A stretch of DNA of 64,000 nt, taken from Pseudoxanthomonas sp. PXM03 (GTDB lineage: Bacteria; Pseudomonadota; Gammaproteobacteria; Xanthomonadales; Xanthomonadaceae). The first letter of the stretch is position 1. The number at the start of each line of letters is the position of its first letter. The DNA is taken from NCBI RefSeq assembly GCF_014852005.1, contig NZ_JACVAU010000002.1:558001-622000 (forward strand). The letters run 5' to 3'. Below, piece by piece: positions 41,548-50,783 of the stretch. Position numbers and translations under genes: made by a program. A model generated the notes under the pieces. The model did no database searches and was not told the DNA's origin. It was given only the letters and a program-made list of their open reading frames with translations.

Positions 41548-43869
41548 TCAATTGGAGATGCCTGCGACGCGCAGCTTTGGCGAGCGCGGCGGAAAGGCCA
41601 GGCCGTAGTCGCCCTGGTCCAACGTGAGATTGGGGTTGTAGGCCGCGTCGTCGTGCAGCAGTCCCCCCCAGCGCCATTTCATGGCGTGCACTTCGGCGGC
41701 GAAACGCGCCTGCTTCTCGGGCGAGTCTTCGCTGCCGCGGCTCGCGGATTCGTGGTGATAAAGCTCGGCGTACGGCGTCCAGACGTTGCGATAGCCGGCT
41801 TGCAGCAAGCGCAGGCAGAAGTCGATGTCGTTGAAGGCGACTGGCAGCGCTTCGTCGAAGCCACCCACCTCCTCGAAGACCTCCTTCCTCACCGCCATGC
41901 AGGCTGCGGTTACGGCGCTCATGTTCTGGGCGACCCAAGCCCTCGCCATATAACCCGGTGTGCCGCGCCCCATCCGGGTATAAACATGGCCCGCCACGCC
42001 ACCCAACCCCAGTATCACGCCGGCATGCTGGATGGTGTCATCGGGATAGTAAAGCATCGCGCCGACCGCGCCCGCGTCGCGCTGCATCGCACGACCTACC
42101 AGTTCATGGAGCCAGGACGGATTGATGACCTCGGTGTCGTTGTTCAACAGGCAAAGGACGTCACCTGTCGCATGCCGGACACCATGATTGATGATCGCCG
42201 AGAAGTTGAACGGGATCGGATAGTCCAACACGCGGACCTGATACGTCTGCCGCAACTCCTTCAACAGGACACGCGCATCGGGATCCAGACTGCCGTTGTC
42301 CACCACCAGGACTTCGACGTCTGGATACTCCGTCTTCTCCAACACGCTTCGCACGCACCGCGACAGCAGGTCGGCTCGATCCTTGGTAGGAATGATGACG
42401 CTGACCTTGGGAGCGGAAGCGGGCAGCGCAAGCAGGGTGCGATAGCAACCTGCTGATACGATCTCCACCGCGCCGTCTCGGTGTATGCGCTGCAGGTGAT
42501 CGCTTACCGCACGGCGCCCGGCCTCCGATGCATAACTCTTCTGGTCACCTCCGAGCGCAGTCGAACCTTCAATCGCGCGCCAGTGGTACAGCACCTTGGG
42601 GATATGGCAGATCTGCTCGGGGAGCAGCACTTCGGTGCACCTGAGCACGAGGTCGTGGTCCTGCGAACCCTCGAACCCCACACGCAGGAGGCCGACCTGC
42701 GCCAACAGATTGACCTCGATCACCATAAGGTGGCAAATGTAGTTTTGCGAACGAAGTAGTTCCGGATTCCACCCTGGCTTGAAGTGAGGATCGAAGCGAC
42801 GACCGGACGCATCGATCTTATCCTCGTCGCTGTATAGCAGTCGCGCCTGTGGGTGCTCCGCAATCGCCAGTGCCACCTGATGCAGCGCATCCGCACTCAG
42901 TTCGTCGTCGTGATCGAGGAAAGCCACATGACTGCCAGAGGCCATGGCCAGCGCACTATTGGTGGCTTCACTGATGTGGCCGTTCTGCGGCCTTATGACG
43001 ACCTTGATCCGTGCATCGTCCCGGGCATAGGCCTCGAGGCACTCCGCTATCCGGGGATCGGGCGAGGCGTCGTCAGCAATGCAGAGTTCCCAGTTCCGAT
43101 AGGTCTGATCGCGCACGCTGTCGATGCATCGCTTTAGGAACGTCAGCGGCGCGCTGTAGACGGGCAGCACCACCGAGATCAGCGGACCATTCGCGAGCTG
43201 GCAGGCATTGATACGCGCCTGCTCCAGTCCTGGCCCCTTGAGGGGGTCGAAATGGTCCAGCCATTGAACATAACCTCCGGCGGCATGGCGCGACGCGCCG
43301 TAGTGACGATGCACAAGGGCATCGACCGCAGGACTGAGTCCCTGCCGGCCAGCGTCCTTAACGAAGCGGATCAACCGGACAAGCAAGGGGTCGGTCGGCG
43401 CCTCGCTGGAGTTGTCCGCGCCTCGCAGCAGGAACCACAACGCACGTGGACGCGTGATCCGACTGAACTTCAGGGCGCCGACCCGGAATCGCGCGGGCCG
43501 GATGGTGGGATCGAAACGCAGGGCACGCAGTGCCCGGCTGATCAGGACCAACGCCCTTATCCGTCCCAAGGCATCCGGTTGAGGGAGGGGAATTCGCGTC
43601 GCCTCGCTGCAGCCGCCGCCATAATCGGGGTACAGGCAGGGGCGCTGGATAGCACCCTCCGTGGCTTGAAGAACGATATCCATCACGTACCAGCCCGGCA
43701 CCAGCGCATGAATGCCCCGGTCGGGATCAACACGGAATTGCGGATCGTCCCCTTCGGCCACGTACTCCACCGCATCAGATGACGCCGAGTGGGTCATCAG
43801 TTGCAGCAACGGAGTCAGACGCGCCCCCAAAGGCGCCATCCAGGAGGATCGCCAAAAACGCAAAGACAT
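41548..43869 (-). CDS. Large two-domain GT2 glycosyltransferase
   Basis: A 773-aa protein with two GT2 domains. The first (about 235-450) has ISVVLPVYSAPLTFLKRCID and AFLDHDDELSADALHQVALA; the second (about 490-740) has VSVIIPTKDRADLLSRCVRS, VLVVDNGSLD, LLNNDTEVINPSWL and NDIDFCLRLLQAGYRNVWTP. The ~200 N-terminal residues are of unknown role. I chose ATG 43869; an in-frame ATG at 43962 would add 31 residues through a less coding-like, AT-richer stretch. It is the first gene of the minus-strand export/glycosylation operon. Confidence 0.82.
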   Translation of the reverse strand: MSLRFWRSSWMAPLGARLTPLLQLMTHSASSDAVEYVAEGDDPQFRVDPDRGIHALVPGWYVMDIVLQATEGAIQRPCLYPDYGGGCSEATRIPLPQPDALGRIRALVLISRALRALRFDPTIRPARFRVGALKFSRITRPRALWFLLRGADNSSEAPTDPLLVRLIRFVKDAGRQGLSPAVDALVHRHYGASRHAAGGYVQWLDHFDPLKGPGLEQARINACQLANGPLISVVLPVYSAPLTFLKRCIDSVRDQTYRNWELCIADDASPDPRIAECLEAYARDDARIKVVIRPQNGHISEATNSALAMASGSHVAFLDHDDELSADALHQVALAIAEHPQARLLYSDEDKIDASGRRFDPHFKPGWNPELLRSQNYICHLMVIEVNLLAQVGLLRVGFEGSQDHDLVLRCTEVLLPEQICHIPKVLYHWRAIEGSTALGGDQKSYASEAGRRAVSDHLQRIHRDGAVEIVSAGCYRTLLALPASAPKVSVIIPTKDRADLLSRCVRSVLEKTEYPDVEVLVVDNGSLDPDARVLLKELRQTYQVRVLDYPIPFNFSAIINHGVRHATGDVLCLLNNDTEVINPSWLHELVGRAMQRDAGAVGAMLYYPDDTIQHAGVILGLGGVAGHVYTRMGRGTPGYMARAWVAQNMSAVTAACMAVRKEVFEEVGGFDEALPVAFNDIDFCLRLLQAGYRNVWTPYAELYHHESASRGSEDSPEKQARFAAEVHAMKWRWGGLLHDDAAYNPNLTLDQGDYGLAFPPRSPKLRVAGISN

Positions 43870-44048
43870 AGTTCTTTTGGGCTTGCCTTCAATGGCGCCC
43901 TTTACTCCCGAAGTGCCGGGGTCCTCCCCAGCGTTGATAGTGTAACAATGTTTATCCACCATTCGTCATATAACTGAAATGTAGGACACGTCCAAGGTGG
44001 ATACCAGCCTCACTTCCGCCTGTTCATGGCAATGAAGGATTTCGCATC

Positions 44049-44603
44049 ATGAGCGAGACGCACCAACAACCCGCCCACATCGTGTGGCAAGGCAAGTACC
44101 AGCGGATGATGGTGCGCGGTACGTGGGAATACGTGGAGCGCGCGCATGCCGGCGGGCTCGCGGCCATCATCATCGCGGTGACCCCGGACGACGACGTGCT
44201 GTTCGTGGAGCAGTTCCGGGTGCCGCTGCAGGCACGAACCATCGAGATGCCCGCGGGCCTGGTCGGCGACATCCATGCCGGCGAGTCGATCGAGGTATCC
44301 GCCATCCGTGAACTGGAGGAGGAAACCGGCTGGACGGCGGAGCAGGCCGAGGTCCTGATGATCGGCCCGACATCCTCCGGCAGCAGCAGCGAGAAGATCG
44401 CCTTTGTCCGGGCGACCGGGCTGCGCAGGATCGGCGAAGGCGGCGGTGATGGTGACGAGGACATCACCGTGCACGCCGTCCCACGCACGCGCGCCGCTGC
44501 GTGGCTGGTGCAGAAGATGCGGGAGGGGTACGAACTGGATGCCAAGCTCTGGGCGGGACTTTGGATGATCGACCACACCCTGGACGGCACGCCGCGCGGC
44601 TGA
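44049..44603 (+). CDS. NUDIX hydrolase, ADP-ribose pyrophosphatase type
   Basis: A 184-aa protein with a full Nudix box: Gly of GLVGDIHAGESIEVSAIREL, then EEETGW, matching Gx5Ex7REUxEExGU. The preceding VEQFRVPLQARTIEMPAG fits ADP-ribose/nucleoside-sugar diphosphatases. It hydrolyses nucleoside diphosphates linked to another group in the cytoplasm. It is divergent from the polysaccharide operon and convergent with the DUF4019 gene. Confidence 0.88.
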   Translation: MSETHQQPAHIVWQGKYQRMMVRGTWEYVERAHAGGLAAIIIAVTPDDDVLFVEQFRVPLQARTIEMPAGLVGDIHAGESIEVSAIRELEEETGWTAEQAEVLMIGPTSSGSSSEKIAFVRATGLRRIGEGGGDGDEDITVHAVPRTRAAAWLVQKMREGYELDAKLWAGLWMIDHTLDGTPRG

Positions 44604-44609
44604 CGCGCG

Positions 44610-45026
44610 TCAGTCGGCCTTGACCGCGTAGCCCGCCAGGCGCCAGACGCCTTCGTCCTCGCGCCGCAGCGTCACCGTTTCGCGATGCGGCGCGCCGGTT
44701 TCGCCGAACATCACCGAAAACTCCAGCACGGCATACGTGCCCGGCTGCCATCGCGGCCGCTGACTCGGCTGGTCGACGCGCACGGCCGCCCAGCGACGGC
44801 TGCGCCCCCGACCCAGCGCACCGTGCCGCTGCGCCATCAGCGCGACGAACGCCTCACGTCCCATCGCACGACGGATCGATGCGGAGGCAGCATCCCACAA
44901 GACGTCATGCTGGCCCTGTTCGATCGCCTTGATGAACCGCATGGCCGCCATCCCGAGCCGCGGAATGTCGACATCCTCCAGCCCGATCCTCGCCTCGCCC
45001 GCCTGCGTTGCCGCGTGTGCCGTCAT
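44610..45026 (-). CDS. DUF4019-like protein
   Basis: A 138-aa protein resembling the DUF4019 (cystatin/NTF2-like) fold: FIKAIEQGQHDVLWDAASAS, RAMGREAFVALMAQRHGALG, and a C-terminal strand set EFSVMFGETGAPHRETVTLR followed by VWRLAGYAVK. The usual signal peptide is missing in this reading. The function is unknown. The gap to the dienelactone hydrolase (45027-45166) holds no gene. Confidence 0.65.
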   Translation of the reverse strand: MTAHAATQAGEARIGLEDVDIPRLGMAAMRFIKAIEQGQHDVLWDAASASIRRAMGREAFVALMAQRHGALGRGRSRRWAAVRVDQPSQRPRWQPGTYAVLEFSVMFGETGAPHRETVTLRREDEGVWRLAGYAVKAD

Positions 45027-45166
45027 TGCTCGATCTGCTCCAAATCACGTGGCCTACGCCGTCACGCCTCAAGGAAGGAGCGGCACCCACACGACTGGAT
45101 CGCACCGCTGTGCGCGCACCGGACACGCCCGGCACCTCACGGGTGGCACAGGGGGCCGCACGTCGA

Positions 45167-46060
45167 TCAGGCGAGCTGCAGGCGGAAGAACGCAAGCGTG
45201 CGTTGCCAGGAGAGGTCAGCGGCCGCCGGGTCGTAACGGGGCGTGGTGTCGTTGTGGAATCCGTGGTTGACGCCCGGGTAGACATGCGCCTCGTAGGACA
45301 CACCGGCTGCCTTGAGCGCCTGTTCGAAGGCGGGCCAACCCGCGTTGACACGCGTGTCCAGCTCGGCGAACTGCAGCAGCAGGGGCGCCTTGATGCGCGC
45401 CGCCTCTTCCGTTGTGGGCTGGCCACCGTAGTACGGCACGCCCGCGTCAACCAGCTCGGGCAGCCGCGCCGCCAGCAGGTTGGTGACCAGGCCACCGAAG
45501 CAGAACCCGACCACGCCCAGTCTGCCGTTGGTGCGCGGGAGCCCATGCGCGAAATGCGCTGCGGCTTCCATATCCGCCAGCACCCTGGCGCGGTCCAGCG
45601 TGGCCTGCATCTCGCGTCCGGTGTCGTCATTGCCGGGATAACCGCCAAGCGGATACAGCGCGTCGGGGGCGAAGGCGATGAAGCCCGCCACCGCCAGCCG
45701 GCGTGCGACGTCTTCGATGTAGGGATTCAGGCCGCGGTTCTCGTGCACCACCAGCACAACCGGGTGGCGACCCGCAGTCCGTGGCAGGGCCAGCAGGCCA
45801 CGCCCCTCACCGTGACCTGCGGGCGCAGGGAACGTGCGATAGACCGTGGTGATGCGTGGGTCATCCGTTGCCACCTGCGCCGCCAACGCGTACTGCGGCA
45901 TCAACGCCGCGAGCAGTCCCGCGGCGGTGGTGCCGGCCACGGCGAACTGCGCGGCACCGGACAGGAAACCGCGCCGGTCTGTGCGGCCGTGCGCGTAGTC
46001 GTCGTAGAGATCCAGCACGCGCTGGTCGAACCCGGAAGCCTGCTTGCGCTGATCGTCCAT
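45167..46060 (-). CDS. Dienelactone hydrolase family protein with Tat-like signal
   Basis: A 297-aa alpha/beta hydrolase like YghX. ATG 46060 has GGGAAGGAA in front. A twin-arginine-like motif RTDRRGFLSGAAQF is at about 30-43 and is followed by a hydrophobic AVAGTTAAGLLAAL stretch, suggesting Tat export. The nucleophile elbow GVVGFCFGG has the DLH Cys, the Asp lies in QFAELDTRVNAGWP and the His in YPGVNHGFHND. It cleaves ester or lactone bonds; the substrate is unknown. The pip gene is upstream on the same strand. Confidence 0.87.
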   Translation of the reverse strand: MDDQRKQASGFDQRVLDLYDDYAHGRTDRRGFLSGAAQFAVAGTTAAGLLAALMPQYALAAQVATDDPRITTVYRTFPAPAGHGEGRGLLALPRTAGRHPVVLVVHENRGLNPYIEDVARRLAVAGFIAFAPDALYPLGGYPGNDDTGREMQATLDRARVLADMEAAAHFAHGLPRTNGRLGVVGFCFGGLVTNLLAARLPELVDAGVPYYGGQPTTEEAARIKAPLLLQFAELDTRVNAGWPAFEQALKAAGVSYEAHVYPGVNHGFHNDTTPRYDPAAADLSWQRTLAFFRLQLA

Positions 46061-46103
46061 TTCCTTCCCCTCAAGCTGCGGCAACGAGGTCGCCGTGCCG
46101 ACC

Positions 46104-47045
46104 TCAAGCGAACCCGTCGGTTGCGCGCACCAGCGCGTCGATGTTTTCCGCCTCGAATGCCGAATGACCGGATGCCGGCGTGATCTCGAGCTTCGCCTTC
46201 GGCCAGGCCTTGTGCAGCTCCCACGCATTGGCGATCGGGCAGACCACGTCGTAGCGGCCGTGCACGATCACGCCGGGGATGTCGGCGATGCGTGACGCAT
46301 CGCGCAGCAACTGGTCTTCGACCTCGAAAAAACCGCCGTTGACGAAGTAGTGGTTCTCGATGCGCGCGAACGCCAGCGCGAATTCGGCATCCTCGTGCCC
46401 GCTGACGAAATCCTCGTCCACGTGCAGGAAGCTGGTGGCGCCTTCCCACACGCTCCACGCACGCGCCGCCGCCAATCGGATATCCACGTTGTCCGAGGTC
46501 AGGCGACGGTGGAAAGCGGAGATCAGGTCATGCCGTTCGACAAGCGGGATGGCGGCGAGGTAGTGCTCCCACGCATCCGGGAACAGGCGGCTGGCGCCCT
46601 CCTGGTAGAACCATTCCAGTTCCCAGCGGCGCAGCATGAAGATGCCGCGCAGCACCAGTGCGGTGACGCGCTGCGGGTGCGTCTCCGCATAGGCCAGCGC
46701 CAGCGTGGAGCCCCAGCTGCCGCCGAACACCTGCCAGCGGTCGATACCCAGTGTCTCGCGCAACTTTTCGATGTCGGCCACCAGGTCCCAGGTGGTGTTG
46801 TCCACCAGGTCCGCGTGCGGCGTGGAACGGCCGGAGCCGCGCTGGTCGAACAGCACGATGCGGTACTTGGCTGGATCGTGGAAGCGGCGCATCTTCGGGC
46901 TGCAACCTGCGCCCGGCCCGCCATGGAGAAGCACCACGGGCTTGCCCTGCGGATTGCCGCACTGTTCGTAGTACAGCGTGTGGCGGTCGTCGACCTTCAG
47001 CGTGCCGGTGTCGAAGGGCTCGATCTCGGGGTACAGCGTGCGCAT
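46104..47045 (-). CDS. pip: Proline iminopeptidase
   Basis: A 313-aa S33 alpha/beta hydrolase removing N-terminal proline from peptides in the cytoplasm. YPEIEPFDTGTLKVDDRHTL Y-type beginning, LHGGPGAGCSPKMRRFHDPA (oxyanion loop), DQRGSGRSTPHA, the nucleophile elbow VFGGSWGSTLALAYAE and late VIVHGRYDVVCPIANAWELH and the ending ASGHSAFE provide the Ser/Asp/His triad. Length is normal. It is separated from prmC by about 30 bases on the same strand. Confidence 0.93.
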   Translation of the reverse strand: MRTLYPEIEPFDTGTLKVDDRHTLYYEQCGNPQGKPVVLLHGGPGAGCSPKMRRFHDPAKYRIVLFDQRGSGRSTPHADLVDNTTWDLVADIEKLRETLGIDRWQVFGGSWGSTLALAYAETHPQRVTALVLRGIFMLRRWELEWFYQEGASRLFPDAWEHYLAAIPLVERHDLISAFHRRLTSDNVDIRLAAARAWSVWEGATSFLHVDEDFVSGHEDAEFALAFARIENHYFVNGGFFEVEDQLLRDASRIADIPGVIVHGRYDVVCPIANAWELHKAWPKAKLEITPASGHSAFEAENIDALVRATDGFA

Positions 47046-47076
47046 GGGCGGCGTTTCCTGGGCGAAAGCCGATAGT

Positions 47077-47949
47077 CTAGCGGCTCGCGTCCTGCGCTTC
47101 CGTTACGCGTCCGAGGGTGACGCGGTCGCGTTCTTCGAGGTCGGCCACAGTCGCCACGTCGATGAAATCCGAACCGGCCAACAGCGCGCGGATCGCCTCG
47201 CCCTGGTCCCAGCCGTGCTCCAGCAGCAGCCAGCCACCCGGCAGCAGGTGCGCGGGCGCCGCGGCCACGATCTCGCGGATCGCATCCAGTCCGTCGGCGC
47301 CGGACGACAGTGCCGTGGGCGGCTCGAAGCGCAGGTCGCCCTGCACCAGGTGGGGATCGCCGTCGGCGATGTAGGGAGGGTTGCTGGCGATCAGGTCGAA
47401 GCGCTCTCCCGCCAATGGCGCCAGCCAACTGCCGCGGCGGAACACGACGTTGGCCAGACCGTGCGCGTGCGCGTTCGACCTTGCCAGTCGCAGGGCGTCT
47501 TCACTGAGGTCGGTCGCGACGACCTGCGCCAACGGTCGCTCGCTGGCCAGCGCGAGCGCGATGGCGCCGCTGCCGGTGCCGAGGTCGGCGACGCGCAGCG
47601 CGCGCGCCTCAGGCAGCCGTTCCAGCGCCAGTTCCACCAGCCGCTCGGTCTCGGGGCGCGGGATCAGCGTGGCGGGGGAGACCTGCAGGTCCAGCGTCCA
47701 GAACCCGCGCCGGCCCAGCAGATACGCCAGCGGCTCGCCCGCGATGCGCCGCCCCAGCAGGGCGTCGAACGCCGCCGCCTCCCGTTCGGGCAATGGGTCG
47801 TCGCCATGCGCGAACAGCCAAGCCCGGTCGCGACCCAGCACGTGCAGCAGCAGGTGTTCGGCCTCGTGCCGCGCGTCGGGTCCGGACAAGCGGGACGCGC
47901 CGACGCGCAGGGCCAAGTCGAGTCGGGCAGTGATCAGGTCGGCAGGCAT
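47077..47949 (-). CDS. prmC: Release factor glutamine methyltransferase PrmC
   Basis: A 290-aa N5-glutamine methyltransferase acting on the GGQ motif of release factors 1 and 2. The N-terminal helical domain ([22 protein letters not shown]-type) precedes [20 protein letters not shown], the SAM motif [16 protein letters not shown] and the diagnostic [16 protein letters not shown]. It is divergent from ahpC across a 385-base region. Confidence 0.94.
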   Translation of the reverse strand: MPADLITARLDLALRVGASRLSGPDARHEAEHLLLHVLGRDRAWLFAHGDDPLPEREAAAFDALLGRRIAGEPLAYLLGRRGFWTLDLQVSPATLIPRPETERLVELALERLPEARALRVADLGTGSGAIALALASERPLAQVVATDLSEDALRLARSNAHAHGLANVVFRRGSWLAPLAGERFDLIASNPPYIADGDPHLVQGDLRFEPPTALSSGADGLDAIREIVAAAPAHLLPGGWLLLEHGWDQGEAIRALLAGSDFIDVATVADLEERDRVTLGRVTEAQDASR

Positions 47950-48223
47950 TGCCGAGCATGGTAGCGGGCCCGGGGCCGCGGAATGCGGACGTATCGCCGC
48001 GGCGCACCATCATGGTGCTCAATGGCGTACGGAGGCTGGGGGCCACTCTGCTCCGGCCCATCTCCCTGTTCATGGCACGCCGGGCGCCCGCCGGGTATCG
48101 CATTGGGCTAGCAGGCACGAGCGATGAGCAAGTCATATGCGCAACAACTCATTGAAAAACATGACTTTGATCCCGGCATCAAGCGTCACGATGGCCACGG
48201 GATGCACCGGATCCGGGACTTCA

Positions 48224-48260
48224 ATAGTTAAAAACTATCTATTCAATTCCATCAATCGAT
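48224..48260 (+). promoter_or_regulatory. OxyR operator upstream of ahpC
   Basis: Reads ATAG, seven bases, CTAT, seven bases, ATTC, seven bases, CGAT: the four-box ATAG-N7-CTAT-N7-ATAG-N7-CTAT pattern of OxyR with the last two boxes degenerate. It directly abuts the -35 element, the position for activation by contact with RNA polymerase. OxyR is encoded 2.5 kb downstream. Confidence 0.8.
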
Positions 48261-48289
48261 TTGAGATATCAATAGTCCCGGCCTACCAT
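48261..48289 (+). promoter_or_regulatory. ahpC promoter
   Basis: TTGAGA at 48261-48266 and TACCAT at 48284-48289 with a 17-base spacer, 45 bases before the ahpC start and immediately next to the OxyR operator. The rest of the 385-base gap to prmC holds no supported gene. Confidence 0.7.
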
Positions 48290-48334
48290 GGCGCCATCGC
48301 TTCACCACACCCACTCCACTCACGAGGATCTCCG

Positions 48335-48898
48335 ATGTCCCTGATCAATACCCCGGTCCAGCCGTTCAAGACCACCGCCTTCCACAACGGCGAATTCGTC
48401 GAAGTCACCGATGGCACCCTGAAGGGCAAGTGGTCGGTCCTGATCTTCATGCCGGCCGCCTTCACCTTCAATTGCCCGACCGAAGTGGAAGACGCCGCCG
48501 CCAATTACGCCGAGTTCCAAAAGGCCGGCGCCGAGGTCTACATCGTCACCACCGACACGCATTTCTCGCACAAGGTGTGGCACGAAACCTCCCCGGCGGT
48601 GGGCAAGGCCCAGTTCCCGCTGGTCGGCGACCCGACCCACCAGCTGACCCGCGCCTTCGGCGTGCACATTGAAGAAGAAGGCCTGGCCCTGCGCGGCACC
48701 TTCGTCATCAACCCGGAAGGCGTCATCAAGACCGCCGAGATCCACAGCAACGAGATCGCCCGCGACGTGTCGGAAACCCTGCGCAAGCTGAAGGCCGCGC
48801 AGTTCACCGCCGCCAACCCCGGCCAGGTCTGCCCGGCCAAGTGGAAGGAAGGCGCGCAGACGATCGCCCCGTCGCTGGACCTGGTCGGCAAGATCTAA
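48335..48898 (+). CDS. ahpC: Alkyl hydroperoxide reductase, peroxiredoxin subunit AhpC
   Basis: A 187-aa typical 2-Cys peroxiredoxin reducing H2O2 and organic peroxides in the cytoplasm. Peroxidatic Cys47 is in FTFNCPTEVEDAA and resolving Cys166 in GQVCPAKWKEG. ATG 48335 has GAGGATCTCCG upstream. Length equals the E. coli protein. It is the first gene of ahpC-ahpF-oxyR, with an OxyR operator and promoter in front. Confidence 0.96.
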   Translation: MSLINTPVQPFKTTAFHNGEFVEVTDGTLKGKWSVLIFMPAAFTFNCPTEVEDAAANYAEFQKAGAEVYIVTTDTHFSHKVWHETSPAVGKAQFPLVGDPTHQLTRAFGVHIEEEGLALRGTFVINPEGVIKTAEIHSNEIARDVSETLRKLKAAQFTAANPGQVCPAKWKEGAQTIAPSLDLVGKI

Positions 48899-48969
48899 GC
48901 GTCATCGCAACACCGGCGCATCCCCGCGTGGATGCGCCACCGCGACATCGCACCATCCGCATCACGTCA

Positions 48970-48992
48970 CCTCCGGGCCATTGGCCCGGAGG
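48970..48992 (+). terminator. Hairpin after ahpC, possible attenuator
   Basis: A perfect 10-bp stem CCTCCGGGCC / GGCCCGGAGG with a three-base loop, 71 bases after the ahpC stop. No T-run follows, so it may act as an RNA-stability hairpin or partial terminator that makes ahpC more abundant than ahpF. Confidence 0.55.
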
Positions 48993-49003
48993 CTGACCCG
49001 GAC

Positions 49004-49088
49004 GTTTGCAGCAGCGGCATGTGCCGCTTGCCGGTTCCCTCTCTCCCTGGCCGGCTCCCTCCCCACGGCGCATGCCGCTCCTGCAAAC
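49004..49088. repeat. Long inverted repeat before ahpF
   Basis: GTTTGCAGCAGCGGCATG (49004-49021) and CATGCCGCTCCTGCAAAC (49071-49088) are reverse complements with one mismatch, 49 bases apart, ending about 48 bases before the ahpF start. It could fold in the ahpC-ahpF mRNA. Confidence 0.7.
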
Positions 49089-49135
49089 GCCCGCCTTCCC
49101 TTTCCTCCCCGATTTCCTCCACGGAGACGTTCGCC

Positions 49136-50722
49136 ATGCTGGACGCCAATCTGAAGACGCAGCTCGCCGCCTACATGGAAAAGGCCGTGCGCCCGATCCA
49201 CATCACTGCACAGCTGGACGACAGTGCCGGTTCCGCCGAGCTGCAGGCGTTGTTGAAGGACCTGCAGGACGTCTCCGACAAGATCACCGTCACCGAGCAG
49301 CGCGACGGCGAACGCACGCCGTCGTTCGCGCTGACCTCGCCCGGTCATGACATCCACCTGGCCTTCGCCGGCCTGCCAATGGGCCACGAGTTCACCTCGC
49401 TGGTGCTGGCCCTGCTGCAGGTCGGCGGCCATCCGTCGAAACTCGCGCAGGACGTGATCGAGCAGATCCGTTCACTCGATGGCGAGTACCGCTTCGAAAC
49501 CTATTTCTCGCTGTCGTGCCAGAACTGCCCCGACGTGGTGCAGGCGCTGAACCTGATGGCGGTGCTGAACCCGAAGATCCAGCACGTCGCCATCGACGGT
49601 GCGCTGTTCCAGCAGGAAGTCGAACAGCGCCAGGTGATGTCAGTGCCGACCATCTTCCTCAACGGCGAAGTCTTCGGCGCCGGGCGCATGGGCGTGGAAG
49701 AGATCGTCGCCAAGCTCGACACCAACGCCGGCAAGCGCGAGGCCGAGAAGATCAAGGCCAAGGCGCCGTATGACGTGCTGGTGGTCGGCGGCGGTCCCGC
49801 CGGCGCCGCCGCGGCCATCTACGCCGCACGCAAGGGCATCCGCACCGGCGTGGCAGCCGAACGCTTCGGTGGCCAGGTGCTGGACACGATGGCGATCGAG
49901 AACTTCATCTCCGTGCCGTACACCGAGGGGCCCAAGCTCGCCGCGGCGCTGGAACAGCATGTGCGCGATTACCAGGTGGACGTGATGAACCTGCAGCGCG
50001 CGGAGAAACTGGTACCTGCGGGCGCGGATGGTCTGGTCGAAGTGCGACTGGCCAACGGGGCGGCACTGAAGTCGAAGACCGTGATCCTTTCCACGGGTGC
50101 GCGCTGGCGGCAGATGAACGTGCCCGGCGAGAACGAGTACCGCAACAAGGGCGTGGCCTACTGCCCGCACTGCGATGGTCCGCTGTTCAAGGGCAAGCGG
50201 GTGGCGGTGATCGGCGGCGGCAACTCCGGCGTCGAGGCTGCGATCGACCTGGCCGGCATCGTGGCGCATGTCACCCTGATCGAGTTCGACGGCAAGCTGC
50301 GCGCGGACGACGTGCTGCAGCGCAAGCTGCACAGCCTGCCCAACGTGCGCGTCGTGACCAGCGCGCAGACCACCGAGGTACTGGGCGACGGCAGCAAGGT
50401 CACCGGGCTGGTCTACAAGGACCGCACGGGTGGTGACACGCACCGTGTCGAACTGGAGGGCATCTTCGTGCAGATCGGCCTGCTGCCGAACACGGAATGG
50501 CTGAAGGGCGTGGTGGACCTGAGTCCGCGCGGCGAGATCATCGTCGACGATCGCGGTCAGACCAGCCTGCCGGGCGTGTTCGCCGCAGGCGACGCGACCA
50601 CCGTGCCGTACAAGCAGATCGTCATCGCCATGGGCGAAGGATCCAAGGCCGCCCTGAGCGCGTTCGATCACCTGATCCGCTCGTCGGCGCCGGTCGAACC
50701 CGTCGACGCCGTCGCGGCGTAA
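49136..50722 (+). CDS. ahpF: Alkyl hydroperoxide reductase, flavoprotein subunit AhpF
   Basis: A 528-aa FAD/NADH enzyme that reduces AhpC. The N-terminal tandem thioredoxin domain has SCQNC (Cys128/Cys131); the FAD motif [20 protein letters not shown] follows; the second redox centre CPHC is at 343-346; the NADH motif [19 protein letters not shown] and the C-terminal [15 protein letters not shown] complete the fold. The start is the ATG at 49136, after GGAGACG. It follows ahpC and precedes oxyR. Confidence 0.96.
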   Translation: MLDANLKTQLAAYMEKAVRPIHITAQLDDSAGSAELQALLKDLQDVSDKITVTEQRDGERTPSFALTSPGHDIHLAFAGLPMGHEFTSLVLALLQVGGHPSKLAQDVIEQIRSLDGEYRFETYFSLSCQNCPDVVQALNLMAVLNPKIQHVAIDGALFQQEVEQRQVMSVPTIFLNGEVFGAGRMGVEEIVAKLDTNAGKREAEKIKAKAPYDVLVVGGGPAGAAAAIYAARKGIRTGVAAERFGGQVLDTMAIENFISVPYTEGPKLAAALEQHVRDYQVDVMNLQRAEKLVPAGADGLVEVRLANGAALKSKTVILSTGARWRQMNVPGENEYRNKGVAYCPHCDGPLFKGKRVAVIGGGNSGVEAAIDLAGIVAHVTLIEFDGKLRADDVLQRKLHSLPNVRVVTSAQTTEVLGDGSKVTGLVYKDRTGGDTHRVELEGIFVQIGLLPNTEWLKGVVDLSPRGEIIVDDRGQTSLPGVFAAGDATTVPYKQIVIAMGEGSKAALSAFDHLIRSSAPVEPVDAVAA

Positions 50723-50783
50723 GCCACCTGCGTCGGGTGCCATTTTCCCGATAGAGTGGCACCCACCGGCTCGGAGGGAGCCC

